Origin: Sulfurovum sp. | GTDB taxonomy: Bacteria; Campylobacterota; Campylobacteria; Campylobacterales; Sulfurovaceae | Direction: 5' to 3' | NCBI GenBank assembly: GCA_026982075.1 | Contig: JALSHU010000011.1 | Span: forward strand, 1 to 33,445 | Length of the DNA: 33,445 nt | Shown: piece after piece, positions 1 to 8,066 of the stretch | How the letters are laid out: each line of letters begins with the position of its first letter | Position numbering within the stretch: the first letter of the stretch is position 1 | Position numbers and translations under genes: made by a program | The notes under the pieces: generated by a model | Seen by the model: only the letters and a program-made list of their open reading frames with translations | What the model was told of the DNA's origin: nothing | The model's database searches: none

Positions 1-371
1 AAAATCCCGCCTTTTACATTAACTGGAGTAAATCCATTTGCCTCCAAGATGCGTGAAGCAGTGACAGAACGGTTACCACTTCTACAGTAGACGATGATTT
101 TTGTATGTTTATCTTGTTTGAGCATACCAAGGTTTTTTTCAAGTGCACCTACAGGTATGAGTGTAGCATCTCGAAGATGGCCCTCTTTATATTCTTGTAT
201 GGTTCTGACATCCAAGAGCGTGACATTATGGTCATTTTCCAGCAAGTGTATGGCTTTTTGTGCATCGATAGACACAAAGTTGGCAAGTATCCAGCCTTTA
301 GAGTATGCAAACCAAAACAACAAGCCAGCCATCGCAAGCCAATAAAGAACATTTGTATATTTTTTTAACAT
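1..371 (-). CDS. Membrane-anchored rhodanese-domain protein (partial, cut by the left edge)
   Basis: The minus strand reads open from an ATG at 371 to the window edge, giving 123 codons with no stop, so the C-terminus is missing. Residues about 7-23 form one hydrophobic segment that should anchor the protein in the inner membrane. The rest is a rhodanese (single-domain sulfurtransferase) fold: an LLDVRT-x-x-EY-x-x-GH motif, then the active-site loop YCRSGNRS, whose cysteine would carry the persulfide, then the NVKGGI segment typical of the end of the domain. It is divergent from the complex I operon, with about 210 bp between them. Family function is sulfur-atom transfer or cyanide detoxification; the real substrate is unknown. 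The ribosome binding site is weak. Identification of the domain is firm; the role is not. Confidence 0.85.
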   Translation of the reverse strand, partial: MLKKYTNVLYWLAMAGLLFWFAYSKGWILANFVSIDAQKAIHLLENDHNVTLLDVRTIQEYKEGHLRDATLIPVGALEKNLGMLKQDKHTKIIVYCRSGNRSVTASRILEANGFTPVNVKGGI

Positions 372-494
372 TACTTACTACTTTTAAAATTTTTTGATAT
401 TGTAACCCCTTTTCCTTTGTTTCACATGGTTACAAGACAAAGCCAATCTTTTCAAAAGCCAAACAACACAAAAACAATTTAACTATCTTTTGGC

Positions 495-522
495 TATTAT
501 GGAACGTATATTCTTATAGATT
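495..522 (+). promoter_or_regulatory. Possible promoter for the nuoABCD block
   Basis: Two -10-like hexamers lie 60-90 bp upstream of nuoA: TATTAT at 495-500 and TATAGA at 515-520. No convincing -35 box is visible, which is common in Campylobacterota. The motif GCTATTAT (493-500) recurs upstream of nuoG at 5514-5521, so both complex I blocks may share a promoter type. This is a pattern match only. Confidence 0.25.
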
Positions 523-580
523 CTTTTATGGCTCCTTCGGGTGTCAGCAAAGACTTAATGAAAAAAATTAAGGGATCAAT

Positions 581-970
581 ATGACACATGTAATAACAGA
601 ACATCCATATTTTGGTGTATTTGTTTTATTCGCGTTAACGGCTGTAGCATTCCCCGCAACACTATGGGCTGCTCGGTTTGTATCGCGAAAAATGGCACGA
701 CTTGACACAGAAAAGTTAAAACTGAGTATTTACGAATGTGGACCAGAGGTTACCAAGCAACCCAACACAATCTCAGTACAGTTTTATTTGATAGCACTTC
801 TGTTTATTTTATTTGATGTAGAGATTATCTTTATGTTCCCTTGGGCGATTGACTTTAAACTATTGGGTTGGTTTGGTTTTGTAGAGATGATACTTTTTAT
901 ACTATTACTCGCAATTGGATTTATATACGCATGGAAAAAAGGAGCACTTGAATGGCACAGCATCAAGTAA
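581..970 (+). CDS. nuoA: NADH-quinone oxidoreductase-type complex I subunit A (NuoA)
   Basis: A 129-residue membrane subunit of complex I with three predicted transmembrane helices (about residues 10-30, 66-88 and 95-114). Diagnostic motifs are YECG at about 51-54, in the matrix-side loop near the quinone channel, and the conserved [18 protein letters not shown] block of helix 2. Length is normal for the family. It opens the first plus-strand complex I block and overlaps nuoB by 19 nt, consistent with translational coupling. The start follows a GGGAT-type ribosome binding site a few bases upstream. NuoA helps form the quinone-access region at the junction with NuoH and NuoB/D. Confidence 0.96.
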   Translation: MTHVITEHPYFGVFVLFALTAVAFPATLWAARFVSRKMARLDTEKLKLSIYECGPEVTKQPNTISVQFYLIALLFILFDVEIIFMFPWAIDFKLLGWFGFVEMILFILLLAIGFIYAWKKGALEWHSIK

Positions 971-1494
971 ATTATGCCAGTTCTGCTGGCTTACCGATCG
1001 CTTTGACATCGGTAGACAAACTCGTAAACTGGGGACGTTCAAATTCACTTTGGCCACTTACCTATGGGCTCGCATGTTGTGCGATTGAGATGATGGCATC
1101 GGGAGCTTCCCGTTATGACTTTGACAGAATGGGAACTATCTTTAGAGCCTCTCCAAGACAAGCAGACGTGATGATACTCGCAGGAACACTTTCTAAAAAG
1201 CACTCTGAATTTGCCAGACGTCTTTATGACCAAATGACAGAACCTAAATGGGTCATTTCTATGGGAAGTTGTGCCAACACAGGTGGGATGTTTAACACCT
1301 ATGCAACAGTACAAGGGGTAGACCGTATCATCCCTGTAGATATCTACTTACCAGGATGTGCACCACGTCCAGAAACACTTCAGTATGCGATGATGATGCT
1401 TCAAAAGAAGATACGAAGAGAATCTGCAGACATGAAGAAAAATACCAAACAGGATTTAACAACCCAAGCAGGTAAAAGAGCGAGGTTAATATAA
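952..1494 (+). CDS. nuoB: Complex I subunit B, N2 cluster protein (NuoB)
   Basis: 180 residues. NuoB carries the terminal [4Fe-4S] cluster N2, which passes electrons to quinone at the NuoB/NuoD interface. The four ligands are visible: the tandem cysteines C42-C43 (ACCAIE), C107 (GSCANTGG) and C136 (PGCAPRPE). The start at 952 is inside the end of nuoA and has a perfect AAGGAG at 939-944, seven bases upstream, which decides the start. The stop and the nuoC start share one base (TAATG). The last 25 or so residues are a basic, Lys/Arg-rich tail beyond the conserved fold. Confidence 0.97.
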   Translation: MAQHQVNYASSAGLPIALTSVDKLVNWGRSNSLWPLTYGLACCAIEMMASGASRYDFDRMGTIFRASPRQADVMILAGTLSKKHSEFARRLYDQMTEPKWVISMGSCANTGGMFNTYATVQGVDRIIPVDIYLPGCAPRPETLQYAMMMLQKKIRRESADMKKNTKQDLTTQAGKRARLI

Positions 1495-2273
1495 TGCGTA
1501 AGTATGTACCAAAAGACAACGTCCAGAAAAAAGCGTACTACACAGACAGATTTCATGTAGTGCCACGTGTACCCAGAGAAAAAGTCATCGATACACATTT
1601 TGAAGCCACAGTTTTTAACCTGGGTGAATATGTGAAAGATTCCTATGTTGAGATAGGACAATTGGTTGTGCATATTGATGCAAATGACAACTTTGCTGTA
1701 CTGAAGATACTGAAAGAGCAGTGTGGATATACACAATGTTCTGAGCAGTCAGCTGTAGACTATCTGGCAAAAGATGGTGAGTTTGAACTGTTTTGGCAAA
1801 TGCTAAATGTCAACGAAGCAAAAAGAGTAAGAGTCGTATGTCGCCTTAAAGAAGGTCTCGCCATAGAAAGTGTTGAGCCACTGTTTAAGTCTGCAAACTT
1901 TGCTGAGCGTGAAATGTTTGATATGTTTGGTATCAAGGTAAACAATCATCCTTTCCTTAAACGTATCCTCATGCCAGATGACTGGGAAGGACACCCTTTA
2001 CTCAAAACATATCCTCTATTTGGAGATGAATTTGCTTCATGGTATGAAGTCGATAAAATTTTTGGTAAAGAGTACAGAGACATCATCGGACCTGAAAACA
2101 GAGACCCGGGGAAAATAGACATCGAAGACACTAAACGTTTCTCACGTGTAGGATATGAAGTGCCATTTGGTACAGAGTACAATGCTGATGAAGAAGTAGA
2201 AGTAGCGTACAGTGAAACAGCACTGGTGAACTATAACAAAAAAACATCTAAACAGTTAGATGAAAGAAGATAG
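1494..2273 (+). CDS. nuoC: Complex I 30-kDa subunit C (NuoC)
   Basis: 259 residues of the peripheral-arm subunit that packs against NuoB and NuoD. The 30-kDa signature is clear at about residues 138-170: [11 protein letters not shown], then [18 protein letters not shown], then KTYP. NuoC is separate from NuoD here, unlike the fused NuoCD of E. coli. It overlaps nuoB by one base and is followed eight bases later by nuoD. The region after residue about 190 is an acidic extension without known motifs, in keeping with variable C-termini in this family. Confidence 0.96.
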   Translation: MRKYVPKDNVQKKAYYTDRFHVVPRVPREKVIDTHFEATVFNLGEYVKDSYVEIGQLVVHIDANDNFAVLKILKEQCGYTQCSEQSAVDYLAKDGEFELFWQMLNVNEAKRVRVVCRLKEGLAIESVEPLFKSANFAEREMFDMFGIKVNNHPFLKRILMPDDWEGHPLLKTYPLFGDEFASWYEVDKIFGKEYRDIIGPENRDPGKIDIEDTKRFSRVGYEVPFGTEYNADEEVEVAYSETALVNYNKKTSKQLDERR

Positions 2274-2281
2274 GGGAGAGC

Positions 2282-3511
2282 ATGCAAGTACCTAATAAAT
2301 TAACGCCATTTTTTGAAAACCTCAATTTCGAGCGTGATGACAATACAATGGTTATTAACTTTGGTCCTCAACACCCTTCAGCACACGGTCAGTTAAGACT
2401 TGTGCTTGAACTAGATGGAGAGCAGGTAGTAAAAGCATATCCAGATATCGGGTACCTACACCGCGGTATTGAAAAAATGGCAGAAAACATGACCTACAAT
2501 GAGTTTTTGCCAACTACGGATAGACTAGATTATATTGCTTCAACATCTAACAATTATGCTTATGCATTGGCTGTAGAAAAACTGCTTGACATCGAAGCGC
2601 CTAGACGTGCACAGGCAATACGTACAATGCTCTTAGAGCTTAACCGTATTATCTCGCACCTTTTCTTTATCGCAACACATGCATTGGATGTTGGAGCTAT
2701 GTCAGTTTTCCTATATGCTTTCCGAGAACGTGAATTTGCGATGGATTTGATGGAAGATTATTGTGGAGCGAGACTGACTCACTCTGCGGTACGTATCGGT
2801 GGGGTACCATTGGATTTACCAGCAAACTGGTTAGAGAATCTTGCAGCATTCTGTGATAAAGTAGACTATGAAGTAGAGCATACTTATGAAGCATTGCTTA
2901 CAGAAAACCGTATCTGGAAAATGCGTCTGGAAGATGTAGGGGTTATCTCAGCTGAAGATGCATTGAGTTGGGGATGTTCAGGCCCGATGCTTAGAGGGTC
3001 TGGTGTCAAGTGGGACATCAGAAAAGAAGAGCCCTATGAGCTTTACTCTGAACTTGACTTTGATATTCCAGTATCAGACAGATGTGACTCTTACGGGCGT
3101 TACAGACTTTATATGGAAGAGATGAGACAGTCAACACGTATTTTAAGACAGCTTATTCCAATGTACAAAGAGACAGAGCCTCAACTTATGGCGCATGCAC
3201 CACAGTACATCTCAGCACCAAAAGAAGAGATTATGACACAAAATTATGCACTTATGCAACACTTTGTACTGGTTACGCAAGGGATGAGACCTCCACGTGG
3301 TGAAGTCTATGTCCCAACAGAATCACCAAAAGGTGAACTTGGTTTCTATATCAAATCAGAAGGTGACCCATATGCCTACAGACTCAAATGTAGAGCACCA
3401 AGCTTTTTCCATACAGGACTGTTACAAAAGCTGCTTGTAGGTACATATCTTGCAGATGTTGTTACCATTATTGGTACAACGAACATTGTATTTGGAGAGG
3501 TGGACAGATAA
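2282..3511 (+). CDS. nuoD: Complex I 49-kDa subunit D (NuoD)
   Basis: 409 residues, normal length for a stand-alone NuoD, which forms the quinone-reducing chamber with NuoB. The N-terminal GPQHPSAHG motif supplies the quinone-site histidines (H31, H35), and RLDYIAS supplies the quinone-binding tyrosine (Y84). The C-terminus ends in the conserved FGEVDR. A strong GGGGAGAG ribosome binding site at 2273-2280 overlaps the nuoC stop. The stop shares one base with the following nuoE-like gene, so the two are translationally coupled. Confidence 0.97.
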   Translation: MQVPNKLTPFFENLNFERDDNTMVINFGPQHPSAHGQLRLVLELDGEQVVKAYPDIGYLHRGIEKMAENMTYNEFLPTTDRLDYIASTSNNYAYALAVEKLLDIEAPRRAQAIRTMLLELNRIISHLFFIATHALDVGAMSVFLYAFREREFAMDLMEDYCGARLTHSAVRIGGVPLDLPANWLENLAAFCDKVDYEVEHTYEALLTENRIWKMRLEDVGVISAEDALSWGCSGPMLRGSGVKWDIRKEEPYELYSELDFDIPVSDRCDSYGRYRLYMEEMRQSTRILRQLIPMYKETEPQLMAHAPQYISAPKEEIMTQNYALMQHFVLVTQGMRPPRGEVYVPTESPKGELGFYIKSEGDPYAYRLKCRAPSFFHTGLLQKLLVGTYLADVVTIIGTTNIVFGEVDR

Positions 3512-3891
3512 TGAAACGATATGATTTAAGACATTTACATGATGACTTCTATACAAGAATGGTTGAACTGATAGAAGAGGGACTTAAAGTAGATGAAGTG
3601 GGGATTTTCCTTTTTGAAGTAGGAGACTTTTCTTCTATCCAAAAATCTGCTGATGTTATCAAAGAAACAGGGCATCAATTAATGAACTCTTTAAAGTTCA
3701 ATGAAGTCGACTGGACAGTGGTCGTGAAAAAACTGAGTGAAGAAGCCAAAAAAGAACGTGCCGAAGCTTTTGCTATAGCCAAAAAAGAAGCAGAAGAAAA
3801 AGAGGCTGAAGAGGCAAGAGTCGCTGCAGAAAAAGAAGCAGAAAAAGCAAAAAAACTTGCTGAAAAAGCCGCAGCCAAAGAAAAGGCATAA
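3511..3891 (+). CDS. Small NuoE-like subunit with an Ala/Glu/Lys-rich tail
   Basis: 126 residues. The first 72 or so match my recollection of the small protein that replaces NuoE in Campylobacterota (HP1264 in Helicobacter pylori, Cj1575c in Campylobacter jejuni): MKRYDLR at the start, then IFLFEVGDFSSIQKSA and DWTVVVKK. It has no cysteines, so it cannot hold the N1a [2Fe-2S] cluster of true NuoE. From about residue 73 the protein becomes an almost pure Ala/Glu/Lys sequence with repeated EAEEKEAEEA-type heptads, likely a long single helix or coiled coil; I recall the relatives as shorter, near 75 residues. It is coupled to nuoD by a one-base overlap and followed by a perfect hairpin terminator. 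Function is unproven; it may dock the electron donor protein on the peripheral arm. Confidence 0.8.
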   Translation: MKRYDLRHLHDDFYTRMVELIEEGLKVDEVGIFLFEVGDFSSIQKSADVIKETGHQLMNSLKFNEVDWTVVVKKLSEEAKKERAEAFAIAKKEAEEKEAEEARVAAEKEAEKAKKLAEKAAAKEKA

Positions 3892-3905
3892 TCACTCCCC
3901 CCTTT

Positions 3906-3933
3906 AAACAAAGTAATGAATATTACTTTGTTT
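3906..3933 (+). terminator. Hairpin terminator after the nuoA-nuoE-like block
   Basis: A perfect 12-bp inverted repeat, AAACAAAGTAAT and ATTACTTTGTTT, encloses a GAAT loop and is followed by CTTTCCC and further T-rich sequence. It starts 14 bp after the stop of the NuoE-like gene. It should end the first complex I transcript before the minus-strand gene. Confidence 0.7.
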
Positions 3934-4033
3934 CTTTCCCTATATTTTTACAAGTTTAAATATTGATTGTTTTGTATATGTTTTTATGGGATGAAATTTC
4001 AAGGCTAAAAGATGATTTGTAGAGAGAATAGAC

Positions 4034-4057
4034 CCATTCTCTATAAACAGAGAATGG
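4034..4057 (-). terminator. Hairpin terminator for the minus-strand FqrB-like gene
   Basis: A 9-bp perfect stem, CCATTCTCT and AGAGAATGG, with a 6-nt loop, sits 14 bp beyond the stop of the minus-strand gene. In minus orientation it is followed by GTCTATTCTCTCT, a moderately U-rich tail. Together with the hairpin at 3906-3933 it separates the two convergent transcripts. Confidence 0.55.
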
Positions 4058-4071
4058 TGTATTTGATAAAA

Positions 4072-5073
4072 TTATTTTTGTTTAGCTACGATGTCATTGA
4101 TGGCAAATGATGCATGGTTAAAGGCAAGTGCGATACTACCTTGATCTGTGACAACATCACCAATGGTATAAAGACCAGGAATATTTGTTTCCATTGTTTT
4201 TTCATCCATAAGAGGCTCATCCCATCTACCTGTGTCGATTTTTGAGTTTACAAGGAAGTCTACTGGACTTGTTCCTCCAAGAGCATAAACAACTCTTTCG
4301 TACACTTCACTTGTGCCATCTGTAAAGTTTACTTTTACTCTCTCTTCTCCAGGGTTTCCATCTGCTTCAACGCTTTCAACATCAACACCTAATTTATTGA
4401 GAATCTTACCATTCTCAAGATATTTAAGTGTCATTTCTGTATTGATTGGGTTCATTCTTGTGATTTCTGCTTTTCTATAGTTGAGTGTAACAGTACAATC
4501 TTGCATGTCTTCAAGATCTGCCAAACCATAAGCATATTCACCAGCAGTATCTCCACCACCAACAATCATAACACGCTCTCCGTTATATACTTTAGAAAGG
4601 TTAAAGTTTAATCTATCTCTGATTGCTTTAGGAAATTTGTATCCTGGTTTGTTTGGTTTACCCATTCTTCCTACAGACACGATGACAGATTTTGCTTTGA
4701 CGATATTGTCGTCATCTACATTGATAACAAAAAGCCCATCATCACCTTTAACCGTATTCCAGATTTCTGTGTTATAGACAAATTTGTCCAAAACACCATG
4801 GCTAGCAAGCAGGTCATCCATTTGTTGAATGTACTCTTCTTTTGAACACTCTTCAAAACTTACATTACCTTCGAACTCAGCTTTTCTACCCATCCAATCT
4901 TTGTCAACTCTTTTACCTTTTTTGTAAAACTTGTGAATCATATCATTGTGATGTGGTGCTTTATCAAATACGATAATATTATCGATACCAGCAAGTTTTG
5001 CCTCAATGGCAGATGCCATTCCCCCAGGTCCTGCACCAATGATTGCTATATCCACTATTTTTTCTGAAGCCAT
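4072..5073 (-). CDS. FAD/NAD(P) oxidoreductase, thioredoxin-reductase fold, FqrB-like
   Basis: 333 residues. The N-terminal dinucleotide-binding motif is GAGPGG at 13-18 (FAD); the second, GGGDTAGEYA at 172-181, binds NAD(P), and NYRKAE at 198-203 is suited to the 2'-phosphate of NADPH. The C-terminal TIGDV motif completes the FAD site. The only cysteines are C76 and C193, so the CxxC redox pair of thioredoxin reductase is absent and disulfide reduction is unlikely. The KFYKKGKRVDKDW segment resembles, from memory, HP1164/Cj0559 (FqrB, flavodoxin:quinone reductase, reported to couple flavodoxin to NADP(H)). YpdA-like reductases are an alternative. It lies on the opposite strand between the nuoE-like gene and nuoG, where nuoF is found elsewhere. 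An AAAAGG ribosome binding site precedes the ATG. The fold is certain; the FqrB assignment is likely. Confidence 0.75.
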   Translation of the reverse strand: MASEKIVDIAIIGAGPGGMASAIEAKLAGIDNIIVFDKAPHHNDMIHKFYKKGKRVDKDWMGRKAEFEGNVSFEECSKEEYIQQMDDLLASHGVLDKFVYNTEIWNTVKGDDGLFVINVDDDNIVKAKSVIVSVGRMGKPNKPGYKFPKAIRDRLNFNLSKVYNGERVMIVGGGDTAGEYAYGLADLEDMQDCTVTLNYRKAEITRMNPINTEMTLKYLENGKILNKLGVDVESVEADGNPGEERVKVNFTDGTSEVYERVVYALGGTSPVDFLVNSKIDTGRWDEPLMDEKTMETNIPGLYTIGDVVTDQGSIALAFNHASFAINDIVAKQK

Positions 5074-5582
5074 ATGTATACCTTTTTTGTGAGATTTGAG
5101 AGTAGAATAGCATAGATAGTGTAATCTCTTATAATAAATCTATGTCATGTAGAGATTTAGAAATAAGTATGTGTGTTTTTGTAACAAAATTTAAGATAGA
5201 ATCTATTTTAGTTTGTCTTGAAGAAATGTAGACTTGTTTGCGCTCTTTTTGAGAAATTTATGCGCCGTATACGGGCTTTATCACAGGGGAAAAGATTCTC
5301 TTTATAGAGGTCAAAAAGTGTAGTGTATATATCTAAAGTCACGATTATACACATCTATAGTTTTAGAAAATAGAATCGGACTATATTTCTGCATCCAAGA
5401 GGATGCTTTCATGGAATTTGCTTTGAATTTATTTTTGTGTTTAAAATTGATACACATCAAAGAGTATAGGGGAGTCTCTACTGAGATTATGATAAAAACC
5501 TAAGTGCTTCTTCGCTATTATCGTATAGATTTAGCAGACTGGCTTTTGATAAGCAAGCAATAAATATTGATAGGAAACAACA
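5074..5582. other. 509-bp intergenic region between the FqrB-like gene and nuoG
   Basis: No convincing gene. It should hold divergent promoters for the FqrB-like gene and nuoG. Visible structure: an inverted repeat AATCTCT (5122-5128) with AGAGATT (5151-5157); a perfect palindrome CCGTATACGG at 5265-5274 that stands out as GC-rich; GTGTATA (5323-5329) with TATACAC (5346-5352); a hairpin GCATCC-AAGA-GGATGC at 5391-5406; and -10-like TATTAT (5516-5521) and TATAGAT (5524-5530) upstream of nuoG. A 29-codon reading frame at 5142-5231 has no ribosome binding site. The length is unusual for this otherwise tightly packed locus. Confidence 0.6.
5514..5530 (+). promoter_or_regulatory. Possible promoter for the nuoG-nuoN block
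   Basis: GCTATTAT at 5514-5521, also present upstream of nuoA, is followed at once by TATAGAT at 5524-5530, either of which could serve as a -10 element. They lie about 55-65 bp before the nuoG start. No clear -35 box is seen. Confidence 0.25.
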
Positions 5583-8063
5583 ATGAGTGAAGTAAAAACA
5601 GTAGATAATATGGTTAGTATCACGATTGATGGTATAGAATATAAGGCGAAAGAGGGTGAATATATTCTTAATGCTGCACGTGCTAACGATATTTTTGTCC
5701 CAGCTATATGTTACCTAACGAGATGTTCTCCCACTTTAGCATGTCGTATTTGTCTGGTTGAGGCAGATGGAAAGCAAGTATACTCCTGTAATACCAAGGT
5801 AAAAGAGGGCATGGAAATTACTATCGACACGCCAAACATTCTTGAAGAGCGTAGAGCGATTATGGAAGTTTATGATGTAAACCATCCTTTACAATGTGGG
5901 GTATGTGACAAATCTGGTGAATGTGAATTACAAAACTATACACTTGAACTTGGTGTGGATTCACAATCTTATATGATTCCAGATACAAAACGTGAAACAA
6001 CAAACTGGTCATCTGTCCTGCATTACGACCCAGGTCTTTGTATTGTGTGTGAACGTTGTACAACAGTGTGTAAAGACATGATTGGAGACGCAGCGATAAC
6101 CACTGCAAAACGTGGTGGTGCCGATCTTGACAAGGCATATAAAGAGAGTATGCCTAAAGATGCTTACTCTATGTGGAATAAATTACAAAAATCTGTCATT
6201 GCGCCTAGTAATGGTACAGGAGAGACAAACTGTTCAGACTGTGGTGAATGTATCGCAGTCTGTCCAGTAGGTGCACTTGTCAGTAGAGACTTTGTGTATC
6301 AGTCCAATGCTTGGGATTTAAAGCGCATTCCAGCAGTTGCAGCACATTCAAGTGATGGTGCACAAATATATTACGAAGTAAAACCAACATCTATTACAGA
6401 TAGAACAGAAAGAATATATAGAATTACCAATGAATGGTCGTATGTTTCTTTAGATGGTTCCGCACGTTTTGCTTATGATTTCCAAAATACTACAGCAGTC
6501 AAGGACCAAGCCACTTTTGACCGTGCCATTGAAGCCTTTAAAAAAGCAGAAACCATACGTTTTAATGCGATGATTACCAATGAAGAAGCATTAATGCTGC
6601 AAACACTGAAAGAAAAAATGGGTATCAAACTCTATAACCCTGAAGTCAGAGCATTCCAAAAATTCCTTAACCATTATGAAGCAGCTTCAGGCAACAGCCT
6701 TTGGAGTACAGATACCGATGCCATTATGAAAAAAACGGATTTTGTCATTTCTATAGGATCTTCACTTAGAAATGATTCGCCAGCAATGAAGTATGCTTTT
6801 AATAATGTACAAAAACTGAATAAAGGTGCAGGTCTTTACTTCCATCCAGTTGGGGACACACTCATTCCAACTTTTGGTAAAAATGTAGAGATATTTAACC
6901 ATAAAGTAGGGCTTGAAGAAGCAGCACTTTATTTGGTACTTGATTTGTTTGCAAATAAAGATAAACTTCCCTCTGAAGTAAAAGAGTATATTGAAAGTTT
7001 TAAGAGCACTAGAACAGAAATCATTAAAGAAAAAGTTGAAAAAACAGTGAAAGAAATGGTGCTTAATGAGGAGACAGGCGAAGAAGAAGAAGTTACTAAG
7101 AAAGTAAAAGAGACTGTTGACAAAGAAATTACTGTTTCTTCTAATGGTTTGATAGACCTACTTGGTGGAGATGCATCTAAATTTGATGATGTTTTTGCCA
7201 AAATGATGAAGAAAAAAGAGCATTTCTCAATGATGTTGGGTGAAGACCTCTATTTCCATGACAAAGCAGAAAATATTGCTAAACTTGTAGCACTTATAGA
7301 AGCGACATGTAATATTGACGTGGTGATGACACCTCCTAAATCAAATGCGCTTGGTGTGGCACTCATTTGTGACTTGGATGATACAGCATCTGGATATACT
7401 GTTGGATATAATGAAAATGGTGACTTTACGCTTTCTGCATTGGGTACGGGAGATATTGATATGCCGGCGATGAACCAACAAGAAGGTACATTGACCAATA
7501 TCGGTAAACGTGTACTTCCTACAAATGCTGCTGTAGAGTATGAAGGGTATGAATTAAATGATATCATGAAAGCACTTGTTGATGCTCCAGAGTTGACGAT
7601 AGACTGGACAGCAATGTTACCAGTAGATAAAGGATTTAAAAAAGTTGATTTTGATAGTTTACCAAATACCTTTACCAATGAAGGGGTAGACAATCGAGGA
7701 TACATACTGAACACAAATAATTGTGATACCGAACTTCCAGAAGTGGACAAATTTGATGAAAATTCAGTCCTTGAAGGAGACATCGCTTACAGATGTAACC
7801 CAGCCAGACAGTTTAACGACTTTACAGACAAATCACATGAAATATTTGAAGCTTTTGGACTTTATGCAAGTAAAGAGAAAGCAGAAAGTTTAGGAGAGAA
7901 AGCAGAAGTTGTTTTTGAAAATGGAAGCATCATTTTAGATGTGATAGCAGATGAAAAAATGACTGGTGATATTGTAAAAGTTTCAGATTTTAGAGCAGCA
8001 CAAGGTGTGTATGACCTTTTTGGTGATGCACGTTATACAAATGTAACATTGAGAAAGGTGTAA
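5583..8063 (+). CDS. nuoG: Complex I iron-sulfur subunit G (NuoG), hydrogenase-like cluster set
   Basis: 826 residues. The N-terminal [2Fe-2S] ferredoxin domain has ligands C43, C54, C57 and C69. The His-Cys3 cluster (N5) motif is H101, C105, C108, C114. Two complete [4Fe-4S] motifs follow: C153/C156/C159/C163 and C217/C220/C223/C227, the latter running into CPVGAL. Classic NuoG such as E. coli's has only three plus one of these cysteines (N4); the full 4+4 pattern recalls [FeFe]-hydrogenases. The N7 site after the WDL motif (residues 244-246) has no cysteines. The remainder is a degenerate molybdopterin-oxidoreductase domain without obvious cofactor residues, with a highly charged Glu/Lys/Val insertion at about 480-518. 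It opens the second complex I block, with nuoH three bases downstream. It likely receives electrons from a flavodoxin- or ferredoxin-type donor, since no NuoF is present. Confidence 0.93.
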   Translation: MSEVKTVDNMVSITIDGIEYKAKEGEYILNAARANDIFVPAICYLTRCSPTLACRICLVEADGKQVYSCNTKVKEGMEITIDTPNILEERRAIMEVYDVNHPLQCGVCDKSGECELQNYTLELGVDSQSYMIPDTKRETTNWSSVLHYDPGLCIVCERCTTVCKDMIGDAAITTAKRGGADLDKAYKESMPKDAYSMWNKLQKSVIAPSNGTGETNCSDCGECIAVCPVGALVSRDFVYQSNAWDLKRIPAVAAHSSDGAQIYYEVKPTSITDRTERIYRITNEWSYVSLDGSARFAYDFQNTTAVKDQATFDRAIEAFKKAETIRFNAMITNEEALMLQTLKEKMGIKLYNPEVRAFQKFLNHYEAASGNSLWSTDTDAIMKKTDFVISIGSSLRNDSPAMKYAFNNVQKLNKGAGLYFHPVGDTLIPTFGKNVEIFNHKVGLEEAALYLVLDLFANKDKLPSEVKEYIESFKSTRTEIIKEKVEKTVKEMVLNEETGEEEEVTKKVKETVDKEITVSSNGLIDLLGGDASKFDDVFAKMMKKKEHFSMMLGEDLYFHDKAENIAKLVALIEATCNIDVVMTPPKSNALGVALICDLDDTASGYTVGYNENGDFTLSALGTGDIDMPAMNQQEGTLTNIGKRVLPTNAAVEYEGYELNDIMKALVDAPELTIDWTAMLPVDKGFKKVDFDSLPNTFTNEGVDNRGYILNTNNCDTELPEVDKFDENSVLEGDIAYRCNPARQFNDFTDKSHEIFEAFGLYASKEKAESLGEKAEVVFENGSIILDVIADEKMTGDIVKVSDFRAAQGVYDLFGDARYTNVTLRKV

Positions 8064-8066
8064 TAT

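Noticed and set aside
94-368. Plus-strand reading frames over the left end
   Set aside because: They lie antisense to the clear rhodanese gene, whose minus-strand protein has a real domain and active site.
1401-1736. 111-codon minus-strand frame across nuoB and nuoC
   Set aside because: Antisense to two conserved, coupled genes; Cys/Phe-rich composition is a shadow artefact.
4072-5073. Thioredoxin reductase
   Set aside because: The fold fits but the CxxC redox pair is missing; only two distant cysteines are present.
5142-5231. 29-codon plus-strand frame in the intergenic region before nuoG
   Set aside because: No ribosome binding site, odd composition and no recognisable features; not called as a gene.
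7250-7783. 177-codon minus-strand frame inside nuoG
   Set aside because: Ser/Thr/Val-rich translation typical of an antisense shadow; the plus strand is a continuous NuoG.
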